DNA of 64,000 nucleotides from Caulobacterales bacterium (GCA_020638525.1 JACKIL010000003.1:276505-340504), one strand, 5' to 3'. Positions 51,164 through 59,927 are shown, counted from the first letter of the stretch. A program made the numbers and translations. The notes: generated from the letters alone by a model not told the origin.

Positions 51164-53590
51164 TTAGAAACGAACCTTCACGCCGCCGCCGAAGTAACGC
51201 GGCGCGCCGGCGATATAGGTCGGGATGCCGAAGCCGCCGCCGGTGTTGCCGGCGTCGATGATGTATTCCTTGTCGAGGAGGTTCTGCGCATAGCCCTCGA
51301 CGACGAAGCGGCCATCCTTGAATTCGACGCCGCCGCGAATGTTGAGAAGCCCGAACGCGTCCTGGCCGATCGTCGGCACCGTGTAGAGCGTCGTCATCGT
51401 CGCGGGATCGACGACGGCGTAGGCGTCCGTGTTCTCGTCTTCGAAGTAGACCGACGATTTCCAGGTGTATGTCGGCGTGAGGTACGCCGTGCCGAAGGAG
51501 AGCGGCTTCCTGTAGGTGAAGCCCGCCGAGAGCGAATGATCCGGCGACAGGCGGAAGCGGTTGCCGGCGTAGATCTGCGGGTTGCCGGCGTCGTCCGTGT
51601 CGTCGAAGCGGGAATGGTTGTAGCCATAGGTCAGGAAGACATCGAGGTCTTCGACCGGGTTGAGGGTGAGGCCAAGCTCGAAGCCATAGGTCGTCGCCGA
51701 GCCGGCGTTCAGCGTTTCGAAACTCGGCGTGCCCGAACCGATGTCGCGCAGCACCGTCGATTGGAAGTTGTTGTAGGTGTAGTAATAGGCCGCGCTTTCG
51801 ACGGTCGCGAGACCGTCGAGGAAGGCGCCCTTCATGCCGACTTCATAGCTCGACACGGTTTCGGCCGGCACGACTTCGAAGCCGCCAACAACCCCGCCCG
51901 CGCCATTGCTCTGGAAGTCATCCTGGATGACTTGCGGACGGCGACCGCGCGAATAGTTGAAATAGGCGTATTTGCCGTCGGCGAATTCATAGTTGAGGAC
52001 CGCGCGCCACGAGAAGCCGCTGAAGGTGTGGTCGACGCCGTAATCGTCCGACGAAATGACGCCGCCCGAGTCGCCCGAGAAAAGCGAGGGAACGCCGACG
52101 ATGAACGGCGTGAAGGGGTTCGGCTGGTCGATCGCGGAGGAGAACTTCGTCTCCTTGTCGTCGCGCGTGAAGCGGCCGCCCGCCGTGAAGGTCAGGCGGT
52201 CGGTGAGCGCGTAGGAGACTTCGCCGAAGAGGTCGAACGAGAAGTTGTCGGCGTAGTTGTGATAGGATTCCTGCTGGTAGACGCCCGTCGGGATGCTTGC
52301 GAGGCCCATGACATAAGCGAGCATCGCCGGATCGCCCGTCAGGAAAGTCTGCGCGAGGAGCGGGCTGCCGCCGAAATAGGCGACGCCGTTCGAAGGCTCG
52401 CCGACCGCCGTCAGCGAGGAGAAGAGCGCTGCGACTTCGCCGACATTGAAGCCGAGCGGGACTTCCGTGTCGGCCTTGTCGAAGAACACGCCGCCGCCGA
52501 AGAAGCCGGTGAGCTTGCCGCCATTGTCGTAGGAGAAGCGGATGTCGGACGAGATCTGCTCGCCATGCGCGTCTTCCGCGAAGATCGTAAGCGGCATGGC
52601 CGAGCCGTCCGGATCGAAGACTTCGAGCGCGTCGAAGACGCGGTAGCCGCTCGTCGAGGTGACGCTCCAGTCGTCATTCATGTCCCAGGCGACGATCGCG
52701 GTGACGTCATAGAGTTCGCGGTCGACCGAGAGCGGCTTGCCGCCGAGGAAATCGCCGAAGGTGTTGAGCGAGGCGAAGTCGTTCGGGTTCGTCGTGCCGC
52801 CGAGCGCCGGGATGATGCCGGATTTGAACGAGGTGCCGGACGGCGTGTCCTTGCCGTAATTGCCAATGATGTCGATGCGCAGCGTGTCGGTCGGCTCGAT
52901 GCGGAGCGAGGCGCGCAGCGAATAGCTGTCCGTGCCGTTAAGGGCGTCGCCGCCTTCCGTGTTCTCGATATAGCCGTCACGCTTCTTGTAGGCGCCGGCG
53001 AAGCGGAACGCGACCTGATCGCCGATCGGCGCGTTGACGAAGCCTTTGACCGCGCGCTGGCCGAAATTGCCAAACTCGGCGTCGACGCCCGCTTCGTAGT
53101 CGAAGACCGGCTTTTTGGTGATGACGTGGACCGCGCCGATCTGGGCCGAACGGCCGAAGAGCGTGCCTTGCGGGCCTTTCAGCACTTCGATGCGCTCAAG
53201 GTCGAAAAGCTGGATGACCGAGCCGCGCGAGCGCGAAATGGAAACGCCGTTCTGAAAGACCGAAACGCGCGCTTCGACCGGGGCCGCGCCGTCATCGGAG
53301 GTGATGCCGCGCAGAACGAAGCCGGGGTTGTTGACGCTCTGCTCCTGCATGACGAAGCCGGGAACGTAGTTCGACAGCTGGTCGAACTCGTCGACGCCGA
53401 TTTCCTCGAGGAATTCGCCGTCATAGGCGGTGACCGAAATCGGAACTTCGAGGATGTTCTGTTCGCGAAACTGCGACGTAACGATGATGATGTCGTCCGT
53501 CTTCATGATCTCTTCCTGCGCGAAGGCCGCGCCGGAAGAAGCGAGAGCAAATGCAAGCGCGCTTGCGCGCGTGAAAAGCGACTTACGCAT
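51164..53590 (-). CDS. TonB-dependent outer-membrane receptor (second)
   Basis: An 808-residue receptor from the ATG at 53590 (AGGGG just upstream). The signal peptide (SLFTRASALAFALASSGAAFA) is followed by DDIIIVTSQFREQNILEVPI, a plug with IEVLKGPQGTLFGRSAQIGA, and a 22-strand barrel ending GGVKVRF, with the usual terminal Phe. The receptor group is the same broad one as the first. The ligand is unknown. It has no obvious promoter element for iron control. Downstream (50896-51163) the gap holds nested inverted repeats (around 50992-51008 and 51066-51112) that may end its transcript, but none has a T run. Confidence 0.9.
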   Translation of the reverse strand: MRKSLFTRASALAFALASSGAAFAQEEIMKTDDIIIVTSQFREQNILEVPISVTAYDGEFLEEIGVDEFDQLSNYVPGFVMQEQSVNNPGFVLRGITSDDGAAPVEARVSVFQNGVSISRSRGSVIQLFDLERIEVLKGPQGTLFGRSAQIGAVHVITKKPVFDYEAGVDAEFGNFGQRAVKGFVNAPIGDQVAFRFAGAYKKRDGYIENTEGGDALNGTDSYSLRASLRIEPTDTLRIDIIGNYGKDTPSGTSFKSGIIPALGGTTNPNDFASLNTFGDFLGGKPLSVDRELYDVTAIVAWDMNDDWSVTSTSGYRVFDALEVFDPDGSAMPLTIFAEDAHGEQISSDIRFSYDNGGKLTGFFGGGVFFDKADTEVPLGFNVGEVAALFSSLTAVGEPSNGVAYFGGSPLLAQTFLTGDPAMLAYVMGLASIPTGVYQQESYHNYADNFSFDLFGEVSYALTDRLTFTAGGRFTRDDKETKFSSAIDQPNPFTPFIVGVPSLFSGDSGGVISSDDYGVDHTFSGFSWRAVLNYEFADGKYAYFNYSRGRRPQVIQDDFQSNGAGGVVGGFEVVPAETVSSYEVGMKGAFLDGLATVESAAYYYTYNNFQSTVLRDIGSGTPSFETLNAGSATTYGFELGLTLNPVEDLDVFLTYGYNHSRFDDTDDAGNPQIYAGNRFRLSPDHSLSAGFTYRKPLSFGTAYLTPTYTWKSSVYFEDENTDAYAVVDPATMTTLYTVPTIGQDAFGLLNIRGGVEFKDGRFVVEGYAQNLLDKEYIIDAGNTGGGFGIPTYIAGAPRYFGGGVKVRF

Positions 53591-53730
53591 GACATACCCC
53601 TTCGATTGTGCACCGCACACATAGTCGCGGCGGTGTGTCAGGGGCGTGACGGTTCAGCTACAGGCATATGAAGGCGCAGGAGTGCGGCGCGAAGGACACG
53701 CGCGCACGAATTGCGTCTTCCGGATCGCGG

Positions 53731-54330
53731 TTACGCCGCGAGCAATTCTTCGATCTGGCCGAGACGCTCTTTGCCGAAGAACATTTCATCGCCGACGAAG
53801 AAAGTCGGAACGCCGAAGGCGCCGCGGTCGACGGCGCGAGACGTGTTCGCTGCAAGTTGTTCCTTCGCCGGCGCTTCCTGCGCGCGCTGAAGAAGCGTGT
53901 CGGCGTCAAGGCCTGCGCGTTTGAGAACGTCGGCGATGACGGCGGGCTCGCTCATATTGCGCTCCTCCTCCCACATCGCGGCGAGCCCCGCTTCAACGAA
54001 AGGCGTTTTGACGCCTTCAGCGTCCGCCGCGACAAGGGCGCGCATCAAGAGCAGCGTATTGGGCGGGAAATGCGGGTTGATGCGGAACTTCGTGAAGCGA
54101 TGCTTTTCGATGAAGCGGCGCATTTCGAGCATGGCGTAGTCGTTCGGGCCTTTGACATTGGCGTATTTCAACCACGGCGCTTCATTGCCCGTGAGTTTGA
54201 AAATACCGCCGAGAAGGCAGGGGATGATGTTGAGCTCGGCGCCCGTGCGCTCGAGCACCGGCGGCAGCGCCTTATAGGCGAGATAGGCGTTGGGGCTTGC
54301 GAAATCGAAGATGAAGTCGATCGTTTTCAT
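53731..54330 (-). CDS. 2-hydroxychromene-2-carboxylate isomerase family (DsbA-like)
   Basis: A 199-residue protein from the ATG at 54330 (the longer frame is overlapping and unlikely). It has the GST-kappa/DsbA-like thioredoxin fold with an inserted helical domain: IDFIFDFASPNAYLAYKAL at the N-terminus, where Ser replaces the redox Cys, and GAFGVPTFFVGDEMFFGKERL at the C-terminus. The family uses glutathione for isomerisation in aromatic degradation, or acts on related thiol adducts. The SDR gene ends 4 bases upstream, so the two are probably cotranscribed. Confidence 0.88.
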   Translation of the reverse strand: MKTIDFIFDFASPNAYLAYKALPPVLERTGAELNIIPCLLGGIFKLTGNEAPWLKYANVKGPNDYAMLEMRRFIEKHRFTKFRINPHFPPNTLLLMRALVAADAEGVKTPFVEAGLAAMWEEERNMSEPAVIADVLKRAGLDADTLLQRAQEAPAKEQLAANTSRAVDRGAFGVPTFFVGDEMFFGKERLGQIEELLAA

Positions 54331-54334
54331 GGGG

Positions 54335-55072
54335 TCACCAGCTTTCCGTCCACGGACGAAGGTCCATCTCGTGCGTCCAGGCAGTTCGCGGTTGCTTCCA
54401 CAGCCAGACGAAGTTTGGCGCGATATCGGCGGGCATGAGGACTTCGCCGCGCTCGATGCGCGCTGATAGGTCGGGGAAATTCTCCCGCGCGAAGACGCCG
54501 TCGATAAGACCGTCAATGACGATATGGCCGACGTGAATTCCCTTGGGGCCGAGTTCGCGCGCCATCGATTGGGCGAGCGCGCGCAAGGAATGCTTGGCGC
54601 CGGCGAAAGCCGAAAAGCCCTCGCGCCCGCGCAAGGAGGCGGATGCGCCCGTGAAGAGGATCGTTCCGCGCCCGCGCGGCGTCATCACGCGCGCCGCCTC
54701 CCGGCCCGTCAGAAAGCCCGCAAACGCAGCCATTTCCCAGACCTTCGTGTAGACGCGCGAGGTCGTCTCCGTAACGCCGAAGCGCACATTCGCGCCGATA
54801 TTGAAGACGACGACGTCGAGCGGGCCGATTTCGTTTTCGATGCGGTCGAAGAGCGCGGTCATCTCTTCCTCGTTGCGCGCATCGACGCCGAAAGCGTGCG
54901 CCGTTCCGCCGTCCTTTCGGATGTCGTCAGCGAGCGCTTCGAGCTCCGCCATGTGGCGCGCGCGGCGCGTGAGGCAGACGGCGAGTCCCTCGGCTGCGAA
55001 GGCGCGCGCAATGGCGCCGCCAAGCCCGTCGCCGGCGCCGATGATGAGGCAGGTCTTCTGAGGCGATGACAT
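54335..55072 (-). CDS. Short-chain dehydrogenase/reductase with Phe in place of the catalytic Tyr
   Basis: A 245-residue SDR starting at the ATG at 55072 (GGAGAG upstream). The cofactor loop is CLIIGAGDGLGGAIA, NAG is replaced by NIGAN, and the Ser lies in ILFTGASASLRGREG. The usual YxxxK reads FAGAK (SAFAGAKHSLRALAQ), so the catalytic Tyr is Phe while Lys stays. Related SDRs with the same change are, as far as I recall, common in sphingomonads, so this may be a true subfamily with altered or no redox activity. It pairs with the HCCA isomerase-like gene downstream. Confidence 0.85.
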   Translation of the reverse strand: MSSPQKTCLIIGAGDGLGGAIARAFAAEGLAVCLTRRARHMAELEALADDIRKDGGTAHAFGVDARNEEEMTALFDRIENEIGPLDVVVFNIGANVRFGVTETTSRVYTKVWEMAAFAGFLTGREAARVMTPRGRGTILFTGASASLRGREGFSAFAGAKHSLRALAQSMARELGPKGIHVGHIVIDGLIDGVFARENFPDLSARIERGEVLMPADIAPNFVWLWKQPRTAWTHEMDLRPWTESW

Positions 55073-55151
55073 CAAGGCTCTCTCCGTTCGCTGATCGAAC
55101 GGGGAGAGCGTTGGCGCCGCGCGGGCTTAAGTCAATCGCGCCGCGCAGCCG

Positions 55152-55508
55152 CTATTTGGACTCAACGACCGTCTTGAAACCGCCCCAGAACATGCGTTTT
55201 CCGTCAAAAGGCATGTCTTTGGGGTCCATATGGAGGCGCGGATCGGCCATCACTTTCTTGAGAACGGCGTCCCGGCTCGCGCGCGACTTGTAGACGATAT
55301 AGGCGAAGATGACGGTCTCGTCTTCCTTGCATTTGACGGCGCGATAGAAGTCCGTCGACTTGCCGTGCGGTACGTCGTCGGCGACGCATTCCGCATAGTG
55401 AAGCGCGCCGTGCTCCATCCAGATTTTGCAGCCCTTGCGCGCCATCTTCTTGTAGGCGTCGAGCTTGTCCTTCGGCACGGCGATGACGAATCCATCCGTA
55501 TAGGTCAT
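55152..55508 (-). CDS. DUF1428 family protein
   Basis: A 118-residue protein of the DUF1428 (YbaA-like) family: YTDGFVIAVPKDKLDAYKKM, HYAECVADDVPHGKSTDFYR, ETVIFAYIVYKSRASRDAV and the C-terminal DGKRMFWGGFKTVVES. The dimeric alpha-beta barrel fold is known, the function is not. It is the last gene of the AHSA1/VOC operon, and its ATG overlaps the preceding stop by 4 bases. In many alphaproteobacteria it accompanies ArsR and AHSA1 genes. Confidence 0.9.
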   Translation of the reverse strand: MTYTDGFVIAVPKDKLDAYKKMARKGCKIWMEHGALHYAECVADDVPHGKSTDFYRAVKCKEDETVIFAYIVYKSRASRDAVLKKVMADPRLHMDPKDMPFDGKRMFWGGFKTVVESK

Positions 55509-55963
55509 GATCGTTTGCTCCCTGCATGGCCGGCGGCGAAGCGTTCGAGATTATCGAGGGCTTCCGTCCAGCCGCGATTGTGGTTGTCGCGCGCTTCTTC
55601 GTCGAAGAAGAACTCGTGTTTCAAGGTGAGGGACGTTCCCGCGCCATCGGGCCGGAAGAGGAGCGTGACCTGCGATTCCCGCTCCGGCGTCGTCGCCCAC
55701 GCCCACGACATGATAAGCTTTTCGGGCGGTTCGACTTCGCGATAAACGCCCGAAACATCGTGGCTTTCGCCATCGGGCGTTCTGAAGACGACGCGGTAGC
55801 GCCCGCCGATGCGCAAGTCGGATTCGGCGAAAAGCGTCACCGCGTCTTTCGTCGCCCACCACGCCATCATATGGCGCGGTTCGGTCCAGGCGGCGAAGAC
55901 GAGCGATGGCGGCGCGAGGAAATGACGCTTGATCGTCAGGCTTGGTTTGGCGGGGCCCGGCAT
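55505..55963 (-). CDS. SRPBCC/AHSA1-domain protein
   Basis: A 152-residue START-like protein from the ATG at 55963, which overlaps the VOC gene's end by one base. The AHSA1 pattern is LTIKRHFLAPPSLVFAAWTE, MMAWWATKDAV, DLRIGGRYRVVF, EVEPPEKLIMSWAW, with a hydrophobic C-terminal helix (GWTEALDNLERF). These proteins hold small hydrophobic ligands in a deep pocket. It is one of four AHSA1 paralogues in the operon. Confidence 0.88.
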   Translation of the reverse strand: MPGPAKPSLTIKRHFLAPPSLVFAAWTEPRHMMAWWATKDAVTLFAESDLRIGGRYRVVFRTPDGESHDVSGVYREVEPPEKLIMSWAWATTPERESQVTLLFRPDGAGTSLTLKHEFFFDEEARDNHNRGWTEALDNLERFAAGHAGSKRS

Positions 55964-56376
55964 CAGGCGGATTCGGCGCCGGCGTTGACCATCCACGGCG
56001 TGCCGAAACGGTCGATGCACATGCCGAAGCGCTCGGCCCAGAAAGTCTGCGCATAAGGCATCATCACCGTGCCGCCGTCGGCGAGAGCGTTGAACATGCG
56101 TTCGCCCTCTTTCACGTCATCGACCTGAATGTTCACGGAAAAGCCGTGCGGCTTTGCGAAGTTTCCATGCGGATTATCGCCGCCCATCAGCACGGCGTCG
56201 CCGATCGCAAGGCGTACATGCATGATCTGCTTGTGTTTGTCGGCCGGTATCTCGGCGACGTTTGGCGCTTCCGAATAGCGAAAGAGCGCTTCGATTTTTC
56301 CGCCGAGATGCTTTTCGTAATAGCGGAAGGCTTCCTCGCAGTCGCCGCCGAAGCCGAGATAGGTGATGAGCTGCAT
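55963..56376 (-). CDS. VOC-family (PhnB-like) protein
   Basis: A 137-residue protein with the betaalphabetabetabeta repeats of glyoxalase/bleomycin-resistance folds: ITYLGFGGDCEEAFRYYEKHLGG, RLAIGDAVLMGGD, GFSVNIQVDDVKEGERMFNAL, RFGMCIDRFGTPWMVN. PhnB-like members may not bind metal. The ligand is unknown. It lies in the middle of the ArsR-led operon. Confidence 0.88.
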   Translation of the reverse strand: MQLITYLGFGGDCEEAFRYYEKHLGGKIEALFRYSEAPNVAEIPADKHKQIMHVRLAIGDAVLMGGDNPHGNFAKPHGFSVNIQVDDVKEGERMFNALADGGTVMMPYAQTFWAERFGMCIDRFGTPWMVNAGAESA

Positions 56377-56399
56377 TTCTTGTCTCCCCTTGGTGTTTG

Positions 56400-56867
56400 T
56401 CAGAGTGATTTTGCGTACTCTTCGAGCTGGCCGAGCATGGCTGACCAGCCGTCGTGAAAGCCCATTTCTTCGTGCTTTTTGAGGTCGGCGGCGTTGCGGT
56501 GGCGAACGCGCGCCGAATAGCGCGTGCCGGCGCCGTCATCCTCGAAGGTGATCGCCGCGGTGAAGCCGAGAATCTCTCCTTCAAGCGGGCGCCAATCGGC
56601 GGCGAGAAGGTCTGTGAAGACGACGCGGCGCGCCGGGACGACCTCAAGAAAAGAACCTTCGCTCGCGAACTTTTCGCCATTTGGCCCGAACATGACGGAA
56701 TCGAAGGCGCCGCCCGTGCGCAGATCGAAGGCGGTGAACTCCGCGCGCCACGGCTTCGGGCACCACCATTTCTCGACATGTTCCTTCGTCGACCACGCTT
56801 TCCAGACAAGGGACCGCGATACGTTCAGGGTACGAACAAGCGTCAGTTCGAAGAGTTGGGAGGCCAT
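56400..56867 (-). CDS. SRPBCC/AHSA1-domain protein
   Basis: A 155-residue AHSA1 protein: FELTLVRTLNVSRSLVWKAW, EHVEKWWCPKPWRAEF, DLRTGGAFDSVMFGPNG, and a C-terminal GFHDGWSAMLGQLEEYAKSL. It is strongly like the paralogue at 56962-57429 (WWCPKPWKA, EEMGF versus AEMGF), so a recent duplication within the operon is likely. The role is unknown. Confidence 0.88.
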   Translation of the reverse strand: MASQLFELTLVRTLNVSRSLVWKAWSTKEHVEKWWCPKPWRAEFTAFDLRTGGAFDSVMFGPNGEKFASEGSFLEVVPARRVVFTDLLAADWRPLEGEILGFTAAITFEDDGAGTRYSARVRHRNAADLKKHEEMGFHDGWSAMLGQLEEYAKSL

Positions 56868-56961
56868 CGCTCTTATCCTTTGTTAGCCGCGTAAAGAGCG
56901 ACGATGTTGGCTCTTTCGATGTGGGGTCATGCCTGCAGGTCGGGCATCGCCGCGAATTGCG

Positions 56962-57429
56962 TCAGAGCGATTTCGCAACTTCTTCGAGCTGGGTCGCGAC
57001 TGTTTCCCAGCCTTCGTAGAAGCCCATTTCCGCGTGTCTTTTTGCGTCTTCCGCGCTGATGTGGAAGCAGCGGGCGACATAGCGCGTGCGTGCGCCTTCA
57101 TCTTCCATCGTGAAGATGGCGGTGACACCCATGAACGGGTTCGGCGCGGGCCGCCAGCCGGATATCAGAAGGTCTGTGAAGACGATCCGCGATTGCGGAA
57201 CAACATCCAGAATTGATCCGGATACGGTATGACCTTCGCCATTGGGCCCGCTCATGTCGCAGTCAAATGCGCCGCCCGCCGCAAGTTCGAAGCCGGTGAA
57301 CCGCGCTTTCCAGGGCTTCGGGCACCACCATTTTTCGATATGCTCTTTGGTGGACCAGGCCTTCCAGACGAGCGCGCGCGGCGCGTCGAGCGTGCGGGTG
57401 ATTGTGAGCTCAAGCGAATTGTCAGTCAT
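56962..57429 (-). CDS. SRPBCC/AHSA1-domain protein
   Basis: A 155-residue AHSA1 protein from the ATG at 57429: LELTITRTLDAPRALVWKAW, EHIEKWWCPKPWKARF, ELAAGGAFDCDMSGPNGEGH, and GFYEGWETVATQLEEVAKSL. It is the closest relative of the gene at 56400. The 94 bases between the two are the longest gap inside the operon and could hold a weak promoter, though none is clear. Confidence 0.88.
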   Translation of the reverse strand: MTDNSLELTITRTLDAPRALVWKAWSTKEHIEKWWCPKPWKARFTGFELAAGGAFDCDMSGPNGEGHTVSGSILDVVPQSRIVFTDLLISGWRPAPNPFMGVTAIFTMEDEGARTRYVARCFHISAEDAKRHAEMGFYEGWETVATQLEEVAKSL

Positions 57430-57433
57430 GGCC

Positions 57434-57919
57434 CTATCCTCTGTACGCGGCTTCAAGCGCGGCGATGTCGAGCTTTTTCATGGTGAAGACAGCCTGCATG
57501 ACGCGGCGCTGCTGGTCGGGGTCGCCTTTGCGCATCATTTCGGCGAAGGCCGTCGGTACGACCTGCCAGGAGACGCCGAAACGATCTTTCAGCCAGCCGC
57601 ACATCGATTCCGCCCCGCCATTCGCAATGAGGCCGTTCCAGTAATAATCCGTCTCCGTCTGGTCCTTGGTCGCGATTGAGAAGGAGACGGCTTCGTCGAT
57701 CTTGAAGTGAGGACCGCCATTGAGCGCCTGAAAGGGCCGCCCGTCGAGTGAAAATTCGACCAGCATCGCGGTTCCGGGCTCTTTGCCATGGTGCTCCCGG
57801 CCCTCTTCGCCATAACGGCTGACGGCGCCGATCTTCGAATTCGGAAAGAGCGAGACGTAGAAGGTCGCGGCCTCTTCAGCCGCATTGTCGAACCAGAGAC
57901 ACGGGGTGACCGTTGGCAC
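57434..57919 (-). CDS. VOC-family (PhnB-like) protein
   Basis: A 161-residue PhnB-type VOC protein: VTPCLWFDNAAEEAATFYVSL, PNSKIGAVSRYG, SLDGRPFQALNGGPHFKIDE, WQVVPTAFAEMM, VMQAVFTMKKLDIAAL. The C-terminal MKKLDIAALEAAY is typical of the methyltransferase-like PhnB group. The start is GTG with GGGAGAG nine bases upstream. The neighbour at 57429 begins 5 bases after its stop. The ligand is unknown. Confidence 0.9.
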   Translation of the reverse strand: MPTVTPCLWFDNAAEEAATFYVSLFPNSKIGAVSRYGEEGREHHGKEPGTAMLVEFSLDGRPFQALNGGPHFKIDEAVSFSIATKDQTETDYYWNGLIANGGAESMCGWLKDRFGVSWQVVPTAFAEMMRKGDPDQQRRVMQAVFTMKKLDIAALEAAYRG

Positions 57920-57931
57920 GTTTTCTCTCCC

Positions 57932-58399
57932 TTATTTTTGGGTTTGTGCGGCGAGCGCGGCCTCGAGATTGCCGAAGAGCCAGACCGTTCCCTCTTCGCG
58001 GCTCGCAAGCGAGCCTTGCGGGTCGAGAATCGCCATTTGCTCCGTATAGATCATGCGCGTTCCGCCGTTCTCATTGCGGAAATCGACGGTCGACAGCGAG
58101 ACCGAGATTTTCGTGTCGCTGACATACATATCGTAGGCGTAAATGATGCGCGTATCGGGAACGATGTCATAAAAGCGCGAGTGGAATTTGCTGACGGCGC
58201 CGCTCGGGAAGCGGCCGACGGCCCGCTCTTCCCCGCCGGGGCGAAAGTCGAGTTTGCGTTCAAGAAGCTCCCAGCCATCGGGACCGTTAAACCATTTGGC
58301 TTTCGCGTCTGCGGAGGCCCAGGCGGAGAAGACATGCGCCGGGCAGGCGTGGAACACGCGGTCGATGACGAAAGTTCCGTGGCTGACCTGCGGACTCAT
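57932..58399 (-). CDS. SRPBCC/AHSA1-domain protein
   Basis: A 155-residue AHSA1 protein: TFVIDRVFHACPAHVFSAWA, AKWFNGPDGWELLERKLDF, RPGGEERAVGRFPSG, and TEQMAILDPQGSLASREEGT. It is the first structural gene after arsR and overlaps arsR by 4 bases. In two-gene ArsR-AHSA1 units the partner is usually this type, so this may be the ancestral member of the operon. Confidence 0.9.
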   Translation of the reverse strand: MSPQVSHGTFVIDRVFHACPAHVFSAWASADAKAKWFNGPDGWELLERKLDFRPGGEERAVGRFPSGAVSKFHSRFYDIVPDTRIIYAYDMYVSDTKISVSLSTVDFRNENGGTRMIYTEQMAILDPQGSLASREEGTVWLFGNLEAALAAQTQK

Positions 58400-58806
58400 G
58401 TGGATTTCTTTCGTTTCCTGGCCGCCTTCTTCGTCTTGCGCGCTTTCTCGGGCGCGCTTTGCGCGCTTGCGGCCTCCGCCGCCTGCAATTCGGCGAGATA
58501 GTCGGCGAGGCGGTCAAAGCGTTCTTCCCAGAGGCGGCGATAGCGGTCGAGCCAGTGGTCGACGCCTTGCAGCGCTTTCGGTTCGAGCTTGCACGGGCGC
58601 CATTGCGCCTCGCGCCCGCGGCTGATGAGGCCGGCGTTTTCAAGGACTTTGAGGTGCTTTGAAACGGCTGGCTGGCTGATCTCGAACGGTTCGGCGAGTT
58701 CGGTGACGCTCGCCTCGCCTTCTGCGAGGCGGGCGAGAATCGCGCGCCGGGTCGGGTCGGCGAGCGCGGCGAAAGTCTGGGAAAGGGCGTCGTGAGCGGT
58801 CTGCAT
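58396..58806 (-). CDS. ArsR-family transcriptional repressor
   Basis: A 136-residue winged-helix regulator: FAALADPTRRAILARLAEGE, then the recognition helix SQPAVSKHLKVLENAGLISR, and a Lys/Ala-rich C-terminal tail (ARKTKKAARKRKKS). No Cys metal site is evident, so the signal is probably an organic ligand and not arsenite. It leads the eight-gene operon 58806 to 55152, and an inverted repeat directly before its ATG is the likely operator for autoregulation. Confidence 0.9.
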   Translation of the reverse strand: MQTAHDALSQTFAALADPTRRAILARLAEGEASVTELAEPFEISQPAVSKHLKVLENAGLISRGREAQWRPCKLEPKALQGVDHWLDRYRRLWEERFDRLADYLAELQAAEAASAQSAPEKARKTKKAARKRKKST

Positions 58807-58817
58807 GTTCCGAATAG

Positions 58818-58842
58818 GTTATATAACAAGAAAGTTATATAG
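58818..58842. promoter_or_regulatory. Probable ArsR operator/promoter
   Basis: Inverted repeat TATATAAC (58820-58827) and GTTATATA (58834-58841) with a 6-nt spacer, 12 bases before the arsR ATG; the left half GTTATATAAC is itself a perfect palindrome. It is strikingly AT-rich in a GC-rich region and can serve as both a -10 element and an operator. Confidence 0.6.
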
Positions 58843-58889
58843 GGCGCGAAAAAGCACGACGTCAATGGGCTTTTTCTTTTCGGAGAGAG

Positions 58890-59909
58890 CTAGAGGCTCT
58901 GGGGAAGCGCGATTTCTTCCATCAGATAGCCAAGGCAATCCTGCCGGATGATGGAAGGCGATGAAGTGAACATGGAAGGCGTTGCGGGCCGCGCAAGGGC
59001 GATGCGCCCTCCCTCATAGCTGAGGAAGCGCGCGGTGAGGTCACGGCCTTCTTCGTCGATGACGCGCAAGGGGTTTTCCGGCGTGCGCGCATGGGCGATT
59101 TCTGCGCCGGTTTGAAGCGGCGAGAAATTGCGCTTTTCGAGATCTGCGGGGAATAGCAGGGGCGCCGCGCCGGCGCCAAACTCAAAGTCCGTATCCGGAT
59201 CAACGACGATGCGCCCCTTCGTCTCAAAGAGCGAAAGGTCGCGCGCCGCGCGGCTCGCCGTGTCGAGGTGATCGAGGTGGAGCGCGTCCATGACGAAGCG
59301 CGTCGCGCGCTCGATCCCTTCCACCTCGCCGGGCCTGCCGCATTCGCACGTGACAGCGGGACAGATCGTCGAGAACGCCATGGACTGCGTCGACTTCGGG
59401 TTCGTGTAATAGACGCAGATGCGCGAGAAGAGCGCGGCGAGCTGCAAATGGCGCGCTTCGAGCGCGTTGACGCAGCCATAAATGGGGTTCGCGCCCGTAT
59501 TGTTGTGGATGTCGATGCTGGCGAAGGGCCTTGCGGCGCGAGCGGCCTTCAGCACCTCGGCGGCGAGCGCGGCTTCAGGCGTGTCGCCGCCGGCCCAGAT
59601 GCGGTTGAAGTCGGTCCCGCCAGAGAGGACCCTGAGACCTTGCTCCGCACCCGCGACATTGCCGATGAAGATCAGCATCGGGCGGGGCGGAAGCTCCTTT
59701 TCGAAGGCGCGCGCAAGGTTCTGCAGCACGAAGAAGCTCGTCGTCTCATTGCCGTGGAGGAGGAGCGAGAGAAAGAGCGGCGCGCCGGCGCGGCCCGTAA
59801 TCGTCAGCAGCGACGGATTGGGAAGGATCGCGCGAATGTCGCGCGGGCCGATATCGCAAAGGCCGCGCGGAAAACGGTCGTAACGGTCAAGACGAAGGGG
59901 CGCGGTCAT
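58890..59909 (-). CDS. M14-type succinylglutamate desuccinylase/aspartoacylase family protein
   Basis: A 339-residue zinc enzyme. Zinc ligands lie in LSLLLHGNETTSFF (HGNE) and a later His in ASIDIHNNTGANP; the catalytic Glu is probably in AVTCECGRPGEVEGIE. The family removes acyl groups from amino acids or cleaves amide-linked metabolites. It follows the GCS2-type ligase by 18 bases on the same strand, and both act on gamma- or alpha-linked small peptides in other bacteria, which suggests one pathway here. The substrate is unknown. Confidence 0.82.
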   Translation of the reverse strand: MTAPLRLDRYDRFPRGLCDIGPRDIRAILPNPSLLTITGRAGAPLFLSLLLHGNETTSFFVLQNLARAFEKELPPRPMLIFIGNVAGAEQGLRVLSGGTDFNRIWAGGDTPEAALAAEVLKAARAARPFASIDIHNNTGANPIYGCVNALEARHLQLAALFSRICVYYTNPKSTQSMAFSTICPAVTCECGRPGEVEGIERATRFVMDALHLDHLDTASRAARDLSLFETKGRIVVDPDTDFEFGAGAAPLLFPADLEKRNFSPLQTGAEIAHARTPENPLRVIDEEGRDLTARFLSYEGGRIALARPATPSMFTSSPSIIRQDCLGYLMEEIALPQSL

Positions 59910-59927
59910 CAGGCAGGGTATGCTTGC

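Noticed and set aside
50942..53671. A 909-residue plus-strand open frame
   Set aside because: It is the mirror of the second TonB receptor gene; GC-rich codons keep the opposite strand open, and its composition (Arg, Asp, Val runs) is not protein-like.
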